DNA of 64,000 nt from Rhodothermales bacterium (GTDB taxonomy: Bacteria; Bacteroidota; Rhodothermia; Rhodothermales; VXPQ01). This document shows, in pieces, positions 33,484-41,630 of the stretch (position 1 is the first letter of the stretch; each line of letters opens with the position of its first letter). The notes under the pieces were generated by a model. The model was given only the letters and a program-made list of their open reading frames with translations, did not search any database and was not told the origin of the DNA. Both the position numbers and the translations under genes were made by a program. The stretch lies in contig OX638295.1 in the NCBI GenBank assembly GCA_951812345.1, positions 558,501-622,500 of the forward strand. Direction: 5' to 3'.

Positions 33484-33524
33484 GCAATGCCGGGCATGGG
33501 TTCCTTGAAAGTGCCCGGTATTGC
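33484..33524 (+). other. Leader hairpin upstream of the TonB-dependent receptor gene
   Basis: GCAATGCCGGGCA at 33484-33496 pairs with TGCCCGGTATTGC at 33512-33524. This is a 13-bp stem (one G-U pair in RNA) with a 15-base loop. No U-run follows, so it is not a standard terminator. It ends 19 bases before the strong ribosome site AGGAGGT (33544-33550) and could affect leader stability or translation. Confidence 0.65.
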
Positions 33525-33555
33525 AGTACACACCATACAAATCAGGAGGTAGCAC

Positions 33556-36500
33556 ATGTTGCGCAGGTGCGTTACGACCGTACTCGTTCTGCTCGTCATG
33601 CCCATTGCGGCGCTGGCGCAAAACACGGGCAAGCTCTCCGGCGTCATCACCGATGCATCTACGGGCGAATCGCTGCCCGGGGCCAATATCGTTCTGGGAG
33701 GCACCCTGCTCGGGAGCGCTTCGGATTTAGATGGAAACTACTTCATCATTGGCGTGCCCGTGGGGGCGTATGACGTTACGGCTTCTTTCGTAGGGTATCA
33801 GGCCCAAACTATCCAGCAGGTGGAGATCAATGCCGGCTACACGCGGGAATTGAATTTCAGTCTCGCGCCCGGGGCCGAGCTGGAGGAAATTGTGGTCGAG
33901 TACGAACGACCGATTATCCAGAAGGACGCTATCGGCGCTCCGCGCGTGATAAACAGCGACGAGTTGGTGGTGCTTCCGATCCGGGGCGTCGCCAATGTGG
34001 CCTCGCTTCAGAGCGGCGTGGTTACGTCGGAAGGTACGGGCCTTTTCGTGCGCGGGGGTCGTGAACAGGAACTCACGTATTACGTGGATGGGGTCCGGAT
34101 ATCAGGCCAGCAGGCCCTTCCGCGCGTGGCCATCTCGGAACAGGAAATGCTGATCGGAACCATTCCGGCCAAGTACGGCGATGCACAAGCGGGTGTGGTG
34201 TCGATCACGACGAAGGGCGGCGCCGACCGCTTTTTTGGCACCGTGGGAGCCTATACCTCTCAGAGGCTGGACAGTTACGGCCAAAGCCTCGGCGAGATTT
34301 CGCTGGGAGGCCCGATTGTCCCCGGTCGTGTCAGTTTCTTTGTGTCGGGGCAGCATCGCCGTCTTGAGGATTCCGGCCCGTACGGCGTACCCACGTATCA
34401 GCTTACGGACGATCAGCTTGCCGAGCTCAATGCCAATCCGCAGGTTGTGCGCGCAACCAATGCCGCCGGGGATTCCTTGTATCTGCCGTTCCCTTGGGAG
34501 GCCGCCCAGGCCGCTGTCGACAACGGGGAGCTGCTTACGCCGGACTCGCTGGCTGTCCTGCTGAACCTTCCCGAGGGATACAGCCTTGATGGAGGAGGAC
34601 TGATAAGCGCGCCGGACACGTACCGTCGCGAAGATTTTACGCTGGAATCGGCGAAAGATCGCCCCCTTGGAGAAACGATCGTAACCGGCAATGTTACCAT
34701 CCAGCCTACGCAGACCCTCACGGTGCGCCTGGGAGGCATGTACGAAACCCAGCGGGAAGAGCGGCTCAGCTATCGTCGGCATGTGTTCAATACCAATTCC
34801 TTTTATCATAACGAGCAGGATACATGGCGGGTCTACGGCAGTCTGCGTCAGCGCTTCGCCTCCAACTTCTTCTACCAGATCGACGCGGCGTATCAGAACT
34901 ATAACTATACCCTGTACCCCAACGGATTCTCCGATAATGTGGAAGAGGCGTTTTCCTACGGAGATCTCGAGAGCGATTACTTACAAACGGCCCGCCGCTA
35001 TTTTGCGGCGCGATCCACCGGGTATGCGCCATTGTACACCGCCGACGGCACCGCCGGATTGGGTAGCGTTGCGGGCGTTACCTTCTCCATGCCTGGCGCT
35101 CCGCTGGCCACCTTCCAGAAGCAGGATCGGAAGGCATTTCAGATATCGGGGAACGCGACGGCGCAGATCGGCCTGCACCAGTTGGAGTTCGGCGGCGAGT
35201 ACCGCACGTTCACGGACCGCTGGTACAGCATAGGCGGTTTCGGGTTGTCCCGCTACGCTCAGGACGACAATTGCGAGCAGGTGGCCTGCTACGCTAGCTA
35301 CAGCGATTTGCCGTTCGAAGCCTTCCGGGAACGGGCCACCTATTACGGGTATGATTTCCGGGGGCTGAACGAAGTAAACGACCAGAACATCCAGGGATAT
35401 TTCGACCGGACGAACCTCAATGTGGCGCCGTACCAGCCGATCTATTACGGCGGGTATCTGCAGGACAAGATCGAGTACCGCGACCTGATCCTGAATCTTG
35501 GCGTGCGCATGGAGGTGTTCGACAACAACGCGCCGGTGCTGAAGGACATTTATGCGCCGCGTCCCATTGTTCGCGCGGGTTCGGTGCCCGGCACGCCTGG
35601 CGGCATCGATGCGGACGATGCGGTGTACTTCAACGATGCAGGCGACGTGGTCGGCTACCGCGATGTGGACGGTAACTTCTTCGATGTCGAGGGGTCCAGG
35701 GTGGATGCCTTGAATATTGTGAACGATCTGTCCGGGCAGGTTCAGCCGACCGACGAACCCATTTCCAATGCGTTCGAGGAGTATACGCCGCAGGCTACGT
35801 TCATGCCGCGCATCGGGGTCAGCTTCCCGGTGACCGACCGGGCGGTGTTCTTTGCGTCCTTCAACATAACCAGCCAGCGTCCCACGGAGCGTGCGTTTAC
35901 GCCTTTCACGGCCTACGAGGAAATCACATCCCAGAATTCCCGTACGCCGAATCCCAAGCTGGAGTCGGAGCGGACTACCCAGTACGAACTGGGTTTCCGG
36001 CAGCGGCTGGGCGCCAGCACGGCGTTCACGATTTCCGGGTTCTACCGGACGCAGGAAAACAAGATCAGCAACCGCCGTTTGATTGGGGGCTTCCCATCCT
36101 ACGGCACGTATCTGAATGCGGATTTCACCACGACCAAGGGCGTTGAACTCGGCTTTGACTTGCGCCGGACCCGCAATCTCGCGGTGAACGCGAACTACAC
36201 GCTGTCGTTTGCGCAGGGCACCGGATCGGACGCCGGCGCCACTTCGGTGATTGTCTGGCGCGGTTCCGTGTTTCCGAACACGATCGCTCCGGCGGACTTC
36301 GACCAGCGGCATACGTTGAATGCGTCGGTGGATTATCGCTTTGGCGAGGGCGAGGGACCGGCGATGGGGGGGGGCAGCCTGCTTGAGAATACGGGGCTGA
36401 ACATCCTGTTCCGGTACGGCAGCGGCATGGCGTACACGGCGCTGTCCGGGTCGTCGTTCAACGTGAACGATAGCTTCACCGACGACGCGACAGGTTCCGT

Positions 36501-36849
36501 CAACTCGGCGCGTCTCCCGTCCACCTCCCGCATCGATGTGCGCCTGGATAGACGCTTCCAGGTGGGCAGCGCTTCGCTGACCGCCTATTTGATTGTGCTC
36601 AATCTGCTGGACACGCAGAACGTGTTGGCGGTTTTCCGGGCTACGGGCTTGCCCGACAACGACGGCTATCTGATGACGGATGGCGGTCGGGGTTTTCTTA
36701 CTACGCAAGCTGATCCCACGGCCGCTGCATTTTTGTACGATGCGTACATCGGAGGCCCGGTGAACGTAGGAAGCAGGCACACGTCGGCGTCCAGCCTGAT
36801 GTACAGCTGGCCTCGCCGGTTCCGCCTGGGATTTGCGCTCAACTTTTAA
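33556..36849 (+). CDS. TonB-dependent outer-membrane receptor with carboxypeptidase-like N-domain
   Basis: This 1097-residue protein starts 5 bases after a strong AGGAGGT site. It has a signal peptide (VLVLLVMPIAALAQ) and a CarboxypepD_reg-like domain of about 85 residues (GKLSGVITDASTGESLPGANI, then FVGYQAQT). Next are a plug domain (GVANVASLQSGVV, LFVRGGREQELTYYVDGVRI) and a long beta-barrel ending in RFRLGFALNF with a terminal Phe. No SusD-like gene follows. Instead the next genes encode a sorting-domain protein and a PorV-like protein, so this is not a canonical glycan-uptake locus. The transported substrate is unknown. Confidence 0.9.
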   Translation: MLRRCVTTVLVLLVMPIAALAQNTGKLSGVITDASTGESLPGANIVLGGTLLGSASDLDGNYFIIGVPVGAYDVTASFVGYQAQTIQQVEINAGYTRELNFSLAPGAELEEIVVEYERPIIQKDAIGAPRVINSDELVVLPIRGVANVASLQSGVVTSEGTGLFVRGGREQELTYYVDGVRISGQQALPRVAISEQEMLIGTIPAKYGDAQAGVVSITTKGGADRFFGTVGAYTSQRLDSYGQSLGEISLGGPIVPGRVSFFVSGQHRRLEDSGPYGVPTYQLTDDQLAELNANPQVVRATNAAGDSLYLPFPWEAAQAAVDNGELLTPDSLAVLLNLPEGYSLDGGGLISAPDTYRREDFTLESAKDRPLGETIVTGNVTIQPTQTLTVRLGGMYETQREERLSYRRHVFNTNSFYHNEQDTWRVYGSLRQRFASNFFYQIDAAYQNYNYTLYPNGFSDNVEEAFSYGDLESDYLQTARRYFAARSTGYAPLYTADGTAGLGSVAGVTFSMPGAPLATFQKQDRKAFQISGNATAQIGLHQLEFGGEYRTFTDRWYSIGGFGLSRYAQDDNCEQVACYASYSDLPFEAFRERATYYGYDFRGLNEVNDQNIQGYFDRTNLNVAPYQPIYYGGYLQDKIEYRDLILNLGVRMEVFDNNAPVLKDIYAPRPIVRAGSVPGTPGGIDADDAVYFNDAGDVVGYRDVDGNFFDVEGSRVDALNIVNDLSGQVQPTDEPISNAFEEYTPQATFMPRIGVSFPVTDRAVFFASFNITSQRPTERAFTPFTAYEEITSQNSRTPNPKLESERTTQYELGFRQRLGASTAFTISGFYRTQENKISNRRLIGGFPSYGTYLNADFTTTKGVELGFDLRRTRNLAVNANYTLSFAQGTGSDAGATSVIVWRGSVFPNTIAPADFDQRHTLNASVDYRFGEGEGPAMGGGSLLENTGLNILFRYGSGMAYTALSGSSFNVNDSFTDDATGSVNSARLPSTSRIDVRLDRRFQVGSASLTAYLIVLNLLDTQNVLAVFRATGLPDNDGYLMTDGGRGFLTTQADPTAAAFLYDAYIGGPVNVGSRHTSASSLMYSWPRRFRLGFALNF

Positions 36850-36935
36850 CGTGATCAGGGATACATGGCGGGGTGTGTGATCCTCCGCCAGCGCCTGATG
36901 AGGGAATTACCCCGAATGCAACGCCTCATACACTC

Positions 36936-39900
36936 ATGAAGCAGCTTACACGATACCTGACGCTGATTTTCGCCGTGTGCCTGATTCCTGCGTCCAGCGC
37001 CTTTGCAGACAAGGACGACAAGGACGACAAGGACAAGAAGGCGCGGGAGAGCGAGTCTCCCGTTGTGCTCCGGACCGGCAGTTCGGGTCCCGACCCCGGG
37101 CATTGCACGCTCGGCTTGGCGCAGAAGGACCTTGACGTCAACAATGCCCGCGTCCGGCTTTTCAATATCGGAAGCATCGCCTACGGCAACGGTTCGTCAC
37201 AGCAGTACGTGGTTCCCCAAGCCTCCGGACATTCTCCTATCTACGCCATGGGCATCTGGATAGGCGGCATGGTGGGGGACAATCTGCGCGTGGCCGGTTC
37301 CAGATACGACGATTTCGAATTCTGGCCGGGCCCCCTGGGTTCGGACGGTCGTCCGGTGAATCCGGACGATTGTTCGCAGTACGACCGGCTGTACAAGGTG
37401 AGCCGGAGCGACATTCAGAACTATGAGGCGACGGGGCAGGCTTCCGCGGATCTTGCGGACTGGCCGTACGATCTGGGCGCGCCGGTCATAGACGGGGACG
37501 GCACGGAGGGGAACTACAACCTTGCGGGGGGCGACCGCCCCGACCTGATCGGGGATCAGGCGGTGTGGTGGATCATGAACGATGTGGGTAATGCGCACCT
37601 AAGCACGGAAGCCCCTCCTATCGGTGTGGAAATGCGCGTACATGCGTTTGCGTTCAACCGCGCGGATGCGCTTGGCAATACGACGTTCTTCAAGTACAAC
37701 GTGACGTACAAGGGCGACGAGCCGCTCACCGATACGTTCCTGTCCATTTTTTCCGATCCGGATCTGGGGGACGCCGGGGACGACTTTGTGGGAGTGGACA
37801 CGACGCTCAGTCTGGGCTACGTGTACAACGACGAAGCGATAGACAATGTGTACGGTCCGGCGCCTGCGGCGGGCTACGACTTCTTCCAGGGGCCTATTTC
37901 GGAGGACGGCGATACGCTGGGCGTCACCAGTTTCATGTATTTCATCAATACCCAGGACCCCAATGTTTCGGATCCGAGACTTGCTCAGGAAATATATAAC
38001 GTGCAGCAAGGTTTTTGGAAAGGCGGTCAACCTCTCACGGCCAGCGGGCTTGGTTTTCAGACGGACGGACCGATCACCAAATTCGCCTATCCGGGCGATC
38101 CGGTGACGGGCGCTTTTTGGAGCGAGGTAAACAGCGACGGCAACGGTGCCCGCAATCAATCGGGCGACCGGCGCCTGGTGGTATCCACGGGTCCGTTTAC
38201 TTTGCAGCCGGGCGACAGTCAGGACATCGTGTTCGGGGTTGTGTTTGCACAGGGTACGGATAACCTGAATTCCATCACGGCGCTCCGGGGCGCGGACGTG
38301 TTGGCGCAGTCGGCTTACGACGTAGGGTTCAATATTCCTTCGCCTCCGCCTCCGCCTCCTTTGTGCAACCCCAATTCATCCAACGCCCAGTTGCATCCGG
38401 GTTCGGGCAATTGCCTGTACGCTTCGGAGTTGGACGGGCAGGCGCATCTTGTCTGGGGGTATCCGTCTAACAGCGAGAATTATCTTGGATCGTTCGATGC
38501 AGCCGATCCGTTTCTTGCAGACCTGGACTTCGACGACAAGACGTATACGTTCGAGGGCTTCAACATCTACCGGTACCCGACGTCCTCGTTTGCTCCGGAG
38601 CAGCGCGAGCATGTCATGACGTTCGACCTCGCGAACGGGGTTACAAAGGTAACCGATCCGGTGTTCGACGGCGATGTAGGCGATTTTCTCCAGCAGGTAT
38701 CTGCGCGGGGTACCGACAGCGGGGTACAGTATCACTTCCCCTTGTCGAACCTGACGAACTACACGGACTATTATTACGGGGTGTCGGCGTACGCCTACAG
38801 CCCGAACTCCACGCCTCGTATTCTTGAGAGTCCCCCGACGAACATTACGATTCGTCCCTCACGGATTGCTTCCACGCAAGGCGGCTCGTCGCTGGGAAGC
38901 GGCACTACCGACGCCGATTCATCGGCAGTGGTGGTGACGCAGAGCGGTCAGGGCGTGGTGGCGTGGCGCATCGTGGATCCGGCTCAGGTGACGGGTTCGA
39001 ACTATATGGTGGAGTTCATTTCGCTGGCGGATGTGACAGGCCCGGGCGGCGTTTCCGGCGCCGGCAAGCTGGCGTACAATATTGTGCGCGAATCCGATGG
39101 GAAGGTGATCATCGACGGGGCCGATTATTTTGCCCGTACGGGCGAGGAGACCCCGCAGGCGCAGAATGTACTGGCGTTCGACGGGCTGACGGTATCGATC
39201 GATGCTCCGCCGCCTGCGTTCGATGCGTTTCAGGTGGTGGCGAATGCGGCGGGCCCGCTTTCACCGCCTGCCTGGGCTGGTGCGAACTGGCCCGGATTTC
39301 CCGGTCCGGCAGGCGTTCCCGCACCGAATTTGATAGGCCTTCCCGGTCAGCAGTCTACGATCGACAGCGTATACGGCTGGTTCATTCACACATGGCCGAA
39401 CGGTTCGCGTGCGGCTTACAGTGCGTTCCTGGCGCGCACGCTTCAGTACACGGGCGGTTTTGGCGCAGCGTTCAACGGGATCGGCCATATCGTTCCGAAC
39501 GATGTGGAGATCCGTTTCACGGGCAACGGCAAGGCGTGGATCAAGCCGGGTTGGGCGGCAGAGCAGGTAGGCAAGGTGGTGGACGTGCCGTTCGAGTGGT
39601 GGAACGTGGGCACGAGTCCGGATGCTTCGGACGATGTTCGCCTGATACCGTTCTTGTATGACTACAACGACGATGGCGTGTGGAACATTCAGTACGACGC
39701 CATTTATCCGACAGACCCTCCCGGGTGGGCGGACCACGAAGTATCGAGCGCGGGCAACGATCCGTGGACGGAGCCGGTGTATGTGATGCATCCGACGAAC
39801 GCTACGCCGGGTCAGCAGGGGTATGAAGACGCGATGGCGAAATACGAGGAGTTGGGCGCAGGTGCACTGGATGCCGGTTGTTCGGACTGGTATTATCCGC

Positions 39901-40460
39901 CGGGTTTTTCAGCCATTCCGGAATGCGACGCATGGAATTACCTGTCTCGTACGGTGTTTGTGTTCTGGAACGGCGGCGATGTATCGGCTGCTACGGGTCC
40001 ACAGGATTATGTACAGGCGGAGCCGGAGACAGGTACGGTGTTTCAGATCAAGACGACGAAGCCTCACCAGCCGGGGGATGTATTTCGTATCGAGACGGCG
40101 GGCATGGGCCGTACGACAGAAGATGCGGGGGTACTGGAAGCGTCGATTGATGATATCGGCCTTGTTCCGAACCCGTACCGCGGTCGTTCGGCGCACGAGA
40201 CGGGCAACGAGGATCGTCGCGCTCGTTTCACGAATATGCCGCAGACAGCCACGATTCGCATCTACACGGTGAGCGGTACGCTGATTCGTACGTTGTACAA
40301 GGACGGTCCGAGCACATCATTGGACTGGAACCTGACGACGGACAGCAACTTGCCGGTAGCCAGCGGCATGTACTTCATTCATATCGACGTTCCGGGCGTC
40401 GGAGAGAAGGTCATGAAGTTCGGGGTTATTAACCGGGAAACGAACATCAATATCTTCTAA
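36936..40460 (+). CDS. Large secreted protein with type IX-style C-terminal sorting domain
   Basis: The start is the ATG at 36936, giving 1174 residues with a signal peptide (YLTLIFAVCLIPASSAFA). The frame is open earlier but without a sensible start. A short Lys/Asp stretch built from DKDD repeats follows the signal. The body is rich in Gly, Asp and aromatic residues and looks like extended beta structure. A Pro run (about residue 469) precedes an ENYLG segment. From about residue 1077 (VPNPYRGRSAHETG) to FGVINRETNINIF is a FlgD-like/type IX sorting domain with TIRIYTVSGTLIRTL. No catalytic motif is recognised. It lies between the TonB receptor and a PorV-like gene. Confidence 0.8.
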   Translation: MKQLTRYLTLIFAVCLIPASSAFADKDDKDDKDKKARESESPVVLRTGSSGPDPGHCTLGLAQKDLDVNNARVRLFNIGSIAYGNGSSQQYVVPQASGHSPIYAMGIWIGGMVGDNLRVAGSRYDDFEFWPGPLGSDGRPVNPDDCSQYDRLYKVSRSDIQNYEATGQASADLADWPYDLGAPVIDGDGTEGNYNLAGGDRPDLIGDQAVWWIMNDVGNAHLSTEAPPIGVEMRVHAFAFNRADALGNTTFFKYNVTYKGDEPLTDTFLSIFSDPDLGDAGDDFVGVDTTLSLGYVYNDEAIDNVYGPAPAAGYDFFQGPISEDGDTLGVTSFMYFINTQDPNVSDPRLAQEIYNVQQGFWKGGQPLTASGLGFQTDGPITKFAYPGDPVTGAFWSEVNSDGNGARNQSGDRRLVVSTGPFTLQPGDSQDIVFGVVFAQGTDNLNSITALRGADVLAQSAYDVGFNIPSPPPPPPLCNPNSSNAQLHPGSGNCLYASELDGQAHLVWGYPSNSENYLGSFDAADPFLADLDFDDKTYTFEGFNIYRYPTSSFAPEQREHVMTFDLANGVTKVTDPVFDGDVGDFLQQVSARGTDSGVQYHFPLSNLTNYTDYYYGVSAYAYSPNSTPRILESPPTNITIRPSRIASTQGGSSLGSGTTDADSSAVVVTQSGQGVVAWRIVDPAQVTGSNYMVEFISLADVTGPGGVSGAGKLAYNIVRESDGKVIIDGADYFARTGEETPQAQNVLAFDGLTVSIDAPPPAFDAFQVVANAAGPLSPPAWAGANWPGFPGPAGVPAPNLIGLPGQQSTIDSVYGWFIHTWPNGSRAAYSAFLARTLQYTGGFGAAFNGIGHIVPNDVEIRFTGNGKAWIKPGWAAEQVGKVVDVPFEWWNVGTSPDASDDVRLIPFLYDYNDDGVWNIQYDAIYPTDPPGWADHEVSSAGNDPWTEPVYVMHPTNATPGQQGYEDAMAKYEELGAGALDAGCSDWYYPPGFSAIPECDAWNYLSRTVFVFWNGGDVSAATGPQDYVQAEPETGTVFQIKTTKPHQPGDVFRIETAGMGRTTEDAGVLEASIDDIGLVPNPYRGRSAHETGNEDRRARFTNMPQTATIRIYTVSGTLIRTLYKDGPSTSLDWNLTTDSNLPVASGMYFIHIDVPGVGEKVMKFGVINRETNINIF

Positions 40461-40508
40461 CCGAACCGAATCGACCACATTCGAACTCGAGACCAAAGGC
40501 TTACAACC

Positions 40509-41546
40509 ATGAAAAAGCAATATCGACACCTTGTCGTCGTGTTGGCCCTCTTGCCAGGACTCGTTGCGTTCGAGGCCCTGGGGCAAAGCAACGAACGGTT
40601 CGGGACCGCCGCACTGTCGGAGTTGACGGTGCCGGTTACTCCGCGAACCATTGCGCTTGGCTCTACCTTGACCGGCGGTATGAACGGGGCTTCGGGTGTG
40701 GAGGCGCTTATCTCCAACCCGGCGGCAATCCTGGTCAATCCGAGTACGACAGCTATGTTTAGCCGCATGAACTATGTGGCGGATGTAGGCGTCAACTATT
40801 TCGGGGTGACTCAGCGATTCGGAGCAAGTAACATTGGGCTTACTGTCACGAACTGGGACTACGGGGATATCCCTGAGACGACCGTAGAGAATCCCGAGAT
40901 CGATCCGAACAATACCTGGTCGGCCGCCACGATTGCGGTGGGCCTCACGTACGGACGCCAGTTGACTGATCGTATCGCAGCGGGGATTACCTTCAAGGGA
41001 CTTAGCCAGCGCATTGACGATGTAGGCGCCCGCACCGTGGCGCTCGACGCCGGAATGACCTACGTCGTGGGCGAGTCGGGGCTGCGTTTCGGCGTTAGCC
41101 TGCGCAACTTCGGTCCACAGTTCAGTTTCGATGGTGTGGGCCTTCAGGATCCTATCATCACGACGAGTCCCACCGGGACGTATGAGGTCCCGGGCGAAAT
41201 CCGGGATGTGCGCTCGGAGTTGCCCTCCATGCTGAATTTTGGCGCCGTGTATGAGAGCCGATTCACCAATGATTTTACAGCTACGGTTCTGGCGAATTTC
41301 CGGTCGAATTCGTACGATGTGAACCAATATGCGGGGGGGCTCGAGTTGGCCTTCCAGGGGTTGCTCTTCATGCGTGCCGGTCTGGATGTATCCAGCGAGC
41401 AGGAATTAGTGCACTGGGCGGAATGGAATGTGGGAGCCGGGCTTTCGCTTCCGATCGGTCCAAGCCGGTTGATGGTTGATTATGCCTACCGTCCTTCGAA
41501 AGTGTTTAACAGCGTAAACGTTTTTGCTGCGTCGTTCACGCTCTGA
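40509..41546 (+). CDS. PorV/PorQ family outer-membrane protein (cassette 2)
   Basis: This 345-residue protein has a signal peptide ending FEALGQ. It then shows the family pattern: VPVTPRTIALGSTLTGGMNG, GVEALISNPAAILVNPSTT, MNYVADVGVNYFGVTQRFG. Regular beta strands follow to FAASFTL. In studied type IX systems PorV is the shuttle that receives folded cargo. Here the gene lies 48 bases behind a sorting-domain cargo candidate, so a dedicated pair is plausible. A strong hairpin terminator (41570-41605) follows and closes the three-gene unit. The protein has the same length as the first PorV/PorQ-like protein at 4192-5229. Confidence 0.82.
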   Translation: MKKQYRHLVVVLALLPGLVAFEALGQSNERFGTAALSELTVPVTPRTIALGSTLTGGMNGASGVEALISNPAAILVNPSTTAMFSRMNYVADVGVNYFGVTQRFGASNIGLTVTNWDYGDIPETTVENPEIDPNNTWSAATIAVGLTYGRQLTDRIAAGITFKGLSQRIDDVGARTVALDAGMTYVVGESGLRFGVSLRNFGPQFSFDGVGLQDPIITTSPTGTYEVPGEIRDVRSELPSMLNFGAVYESRFTNDFTATVLANFRSNSYDVNQYAGGLELAFQGLLFMRAGLDVSSEQELVHWAEWNVGAGLSLPIGPSRLMVDYAYRPSKVFNSVNVFAASFTL

Positions 41547-41569
41547 ACGGAACACTGTTTTCATGGTTG

Positions 41570-41605
41570 AAAAGGGGCAGGCCGCCGGTGCGGTCTGCCC
41601 CTTTT
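41570..41605 (+). terminator. Strong intrinsic terminator after the PorV-like gene
   Basis: AAAAGGGGCAG pairs with CTGCCCCTTTT, with an inner CCGC/GCGG pairing; the descending arm ends in a T run. It separates the receptor cassette from the cytochrome gene, whose ATG is 26 bases further on. That gene therefore needs its own promoter or read-through. Confidence 0.88.
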
Positions 41606-41630
41606 GGCATTGGGCCTTTTATTAACAACG

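Noticed and set aside
34981-36780. 599-codon minus-strand frame opposite the TonB-dependent receptor
   Set aside because: Antisense shadow of a well-supported gene; no signal, domain or ribosome site.
33556-36849. SusC/SusD polysaccharide utilisation locus
   Set aside because: The receptor resembles SusC in its N-domain, but no SusD-like lipoprotein, glycosidase or sigma/anti-sigma pair is next to it; the neighbours are a sorting-domain protein and a PorV-like protein.
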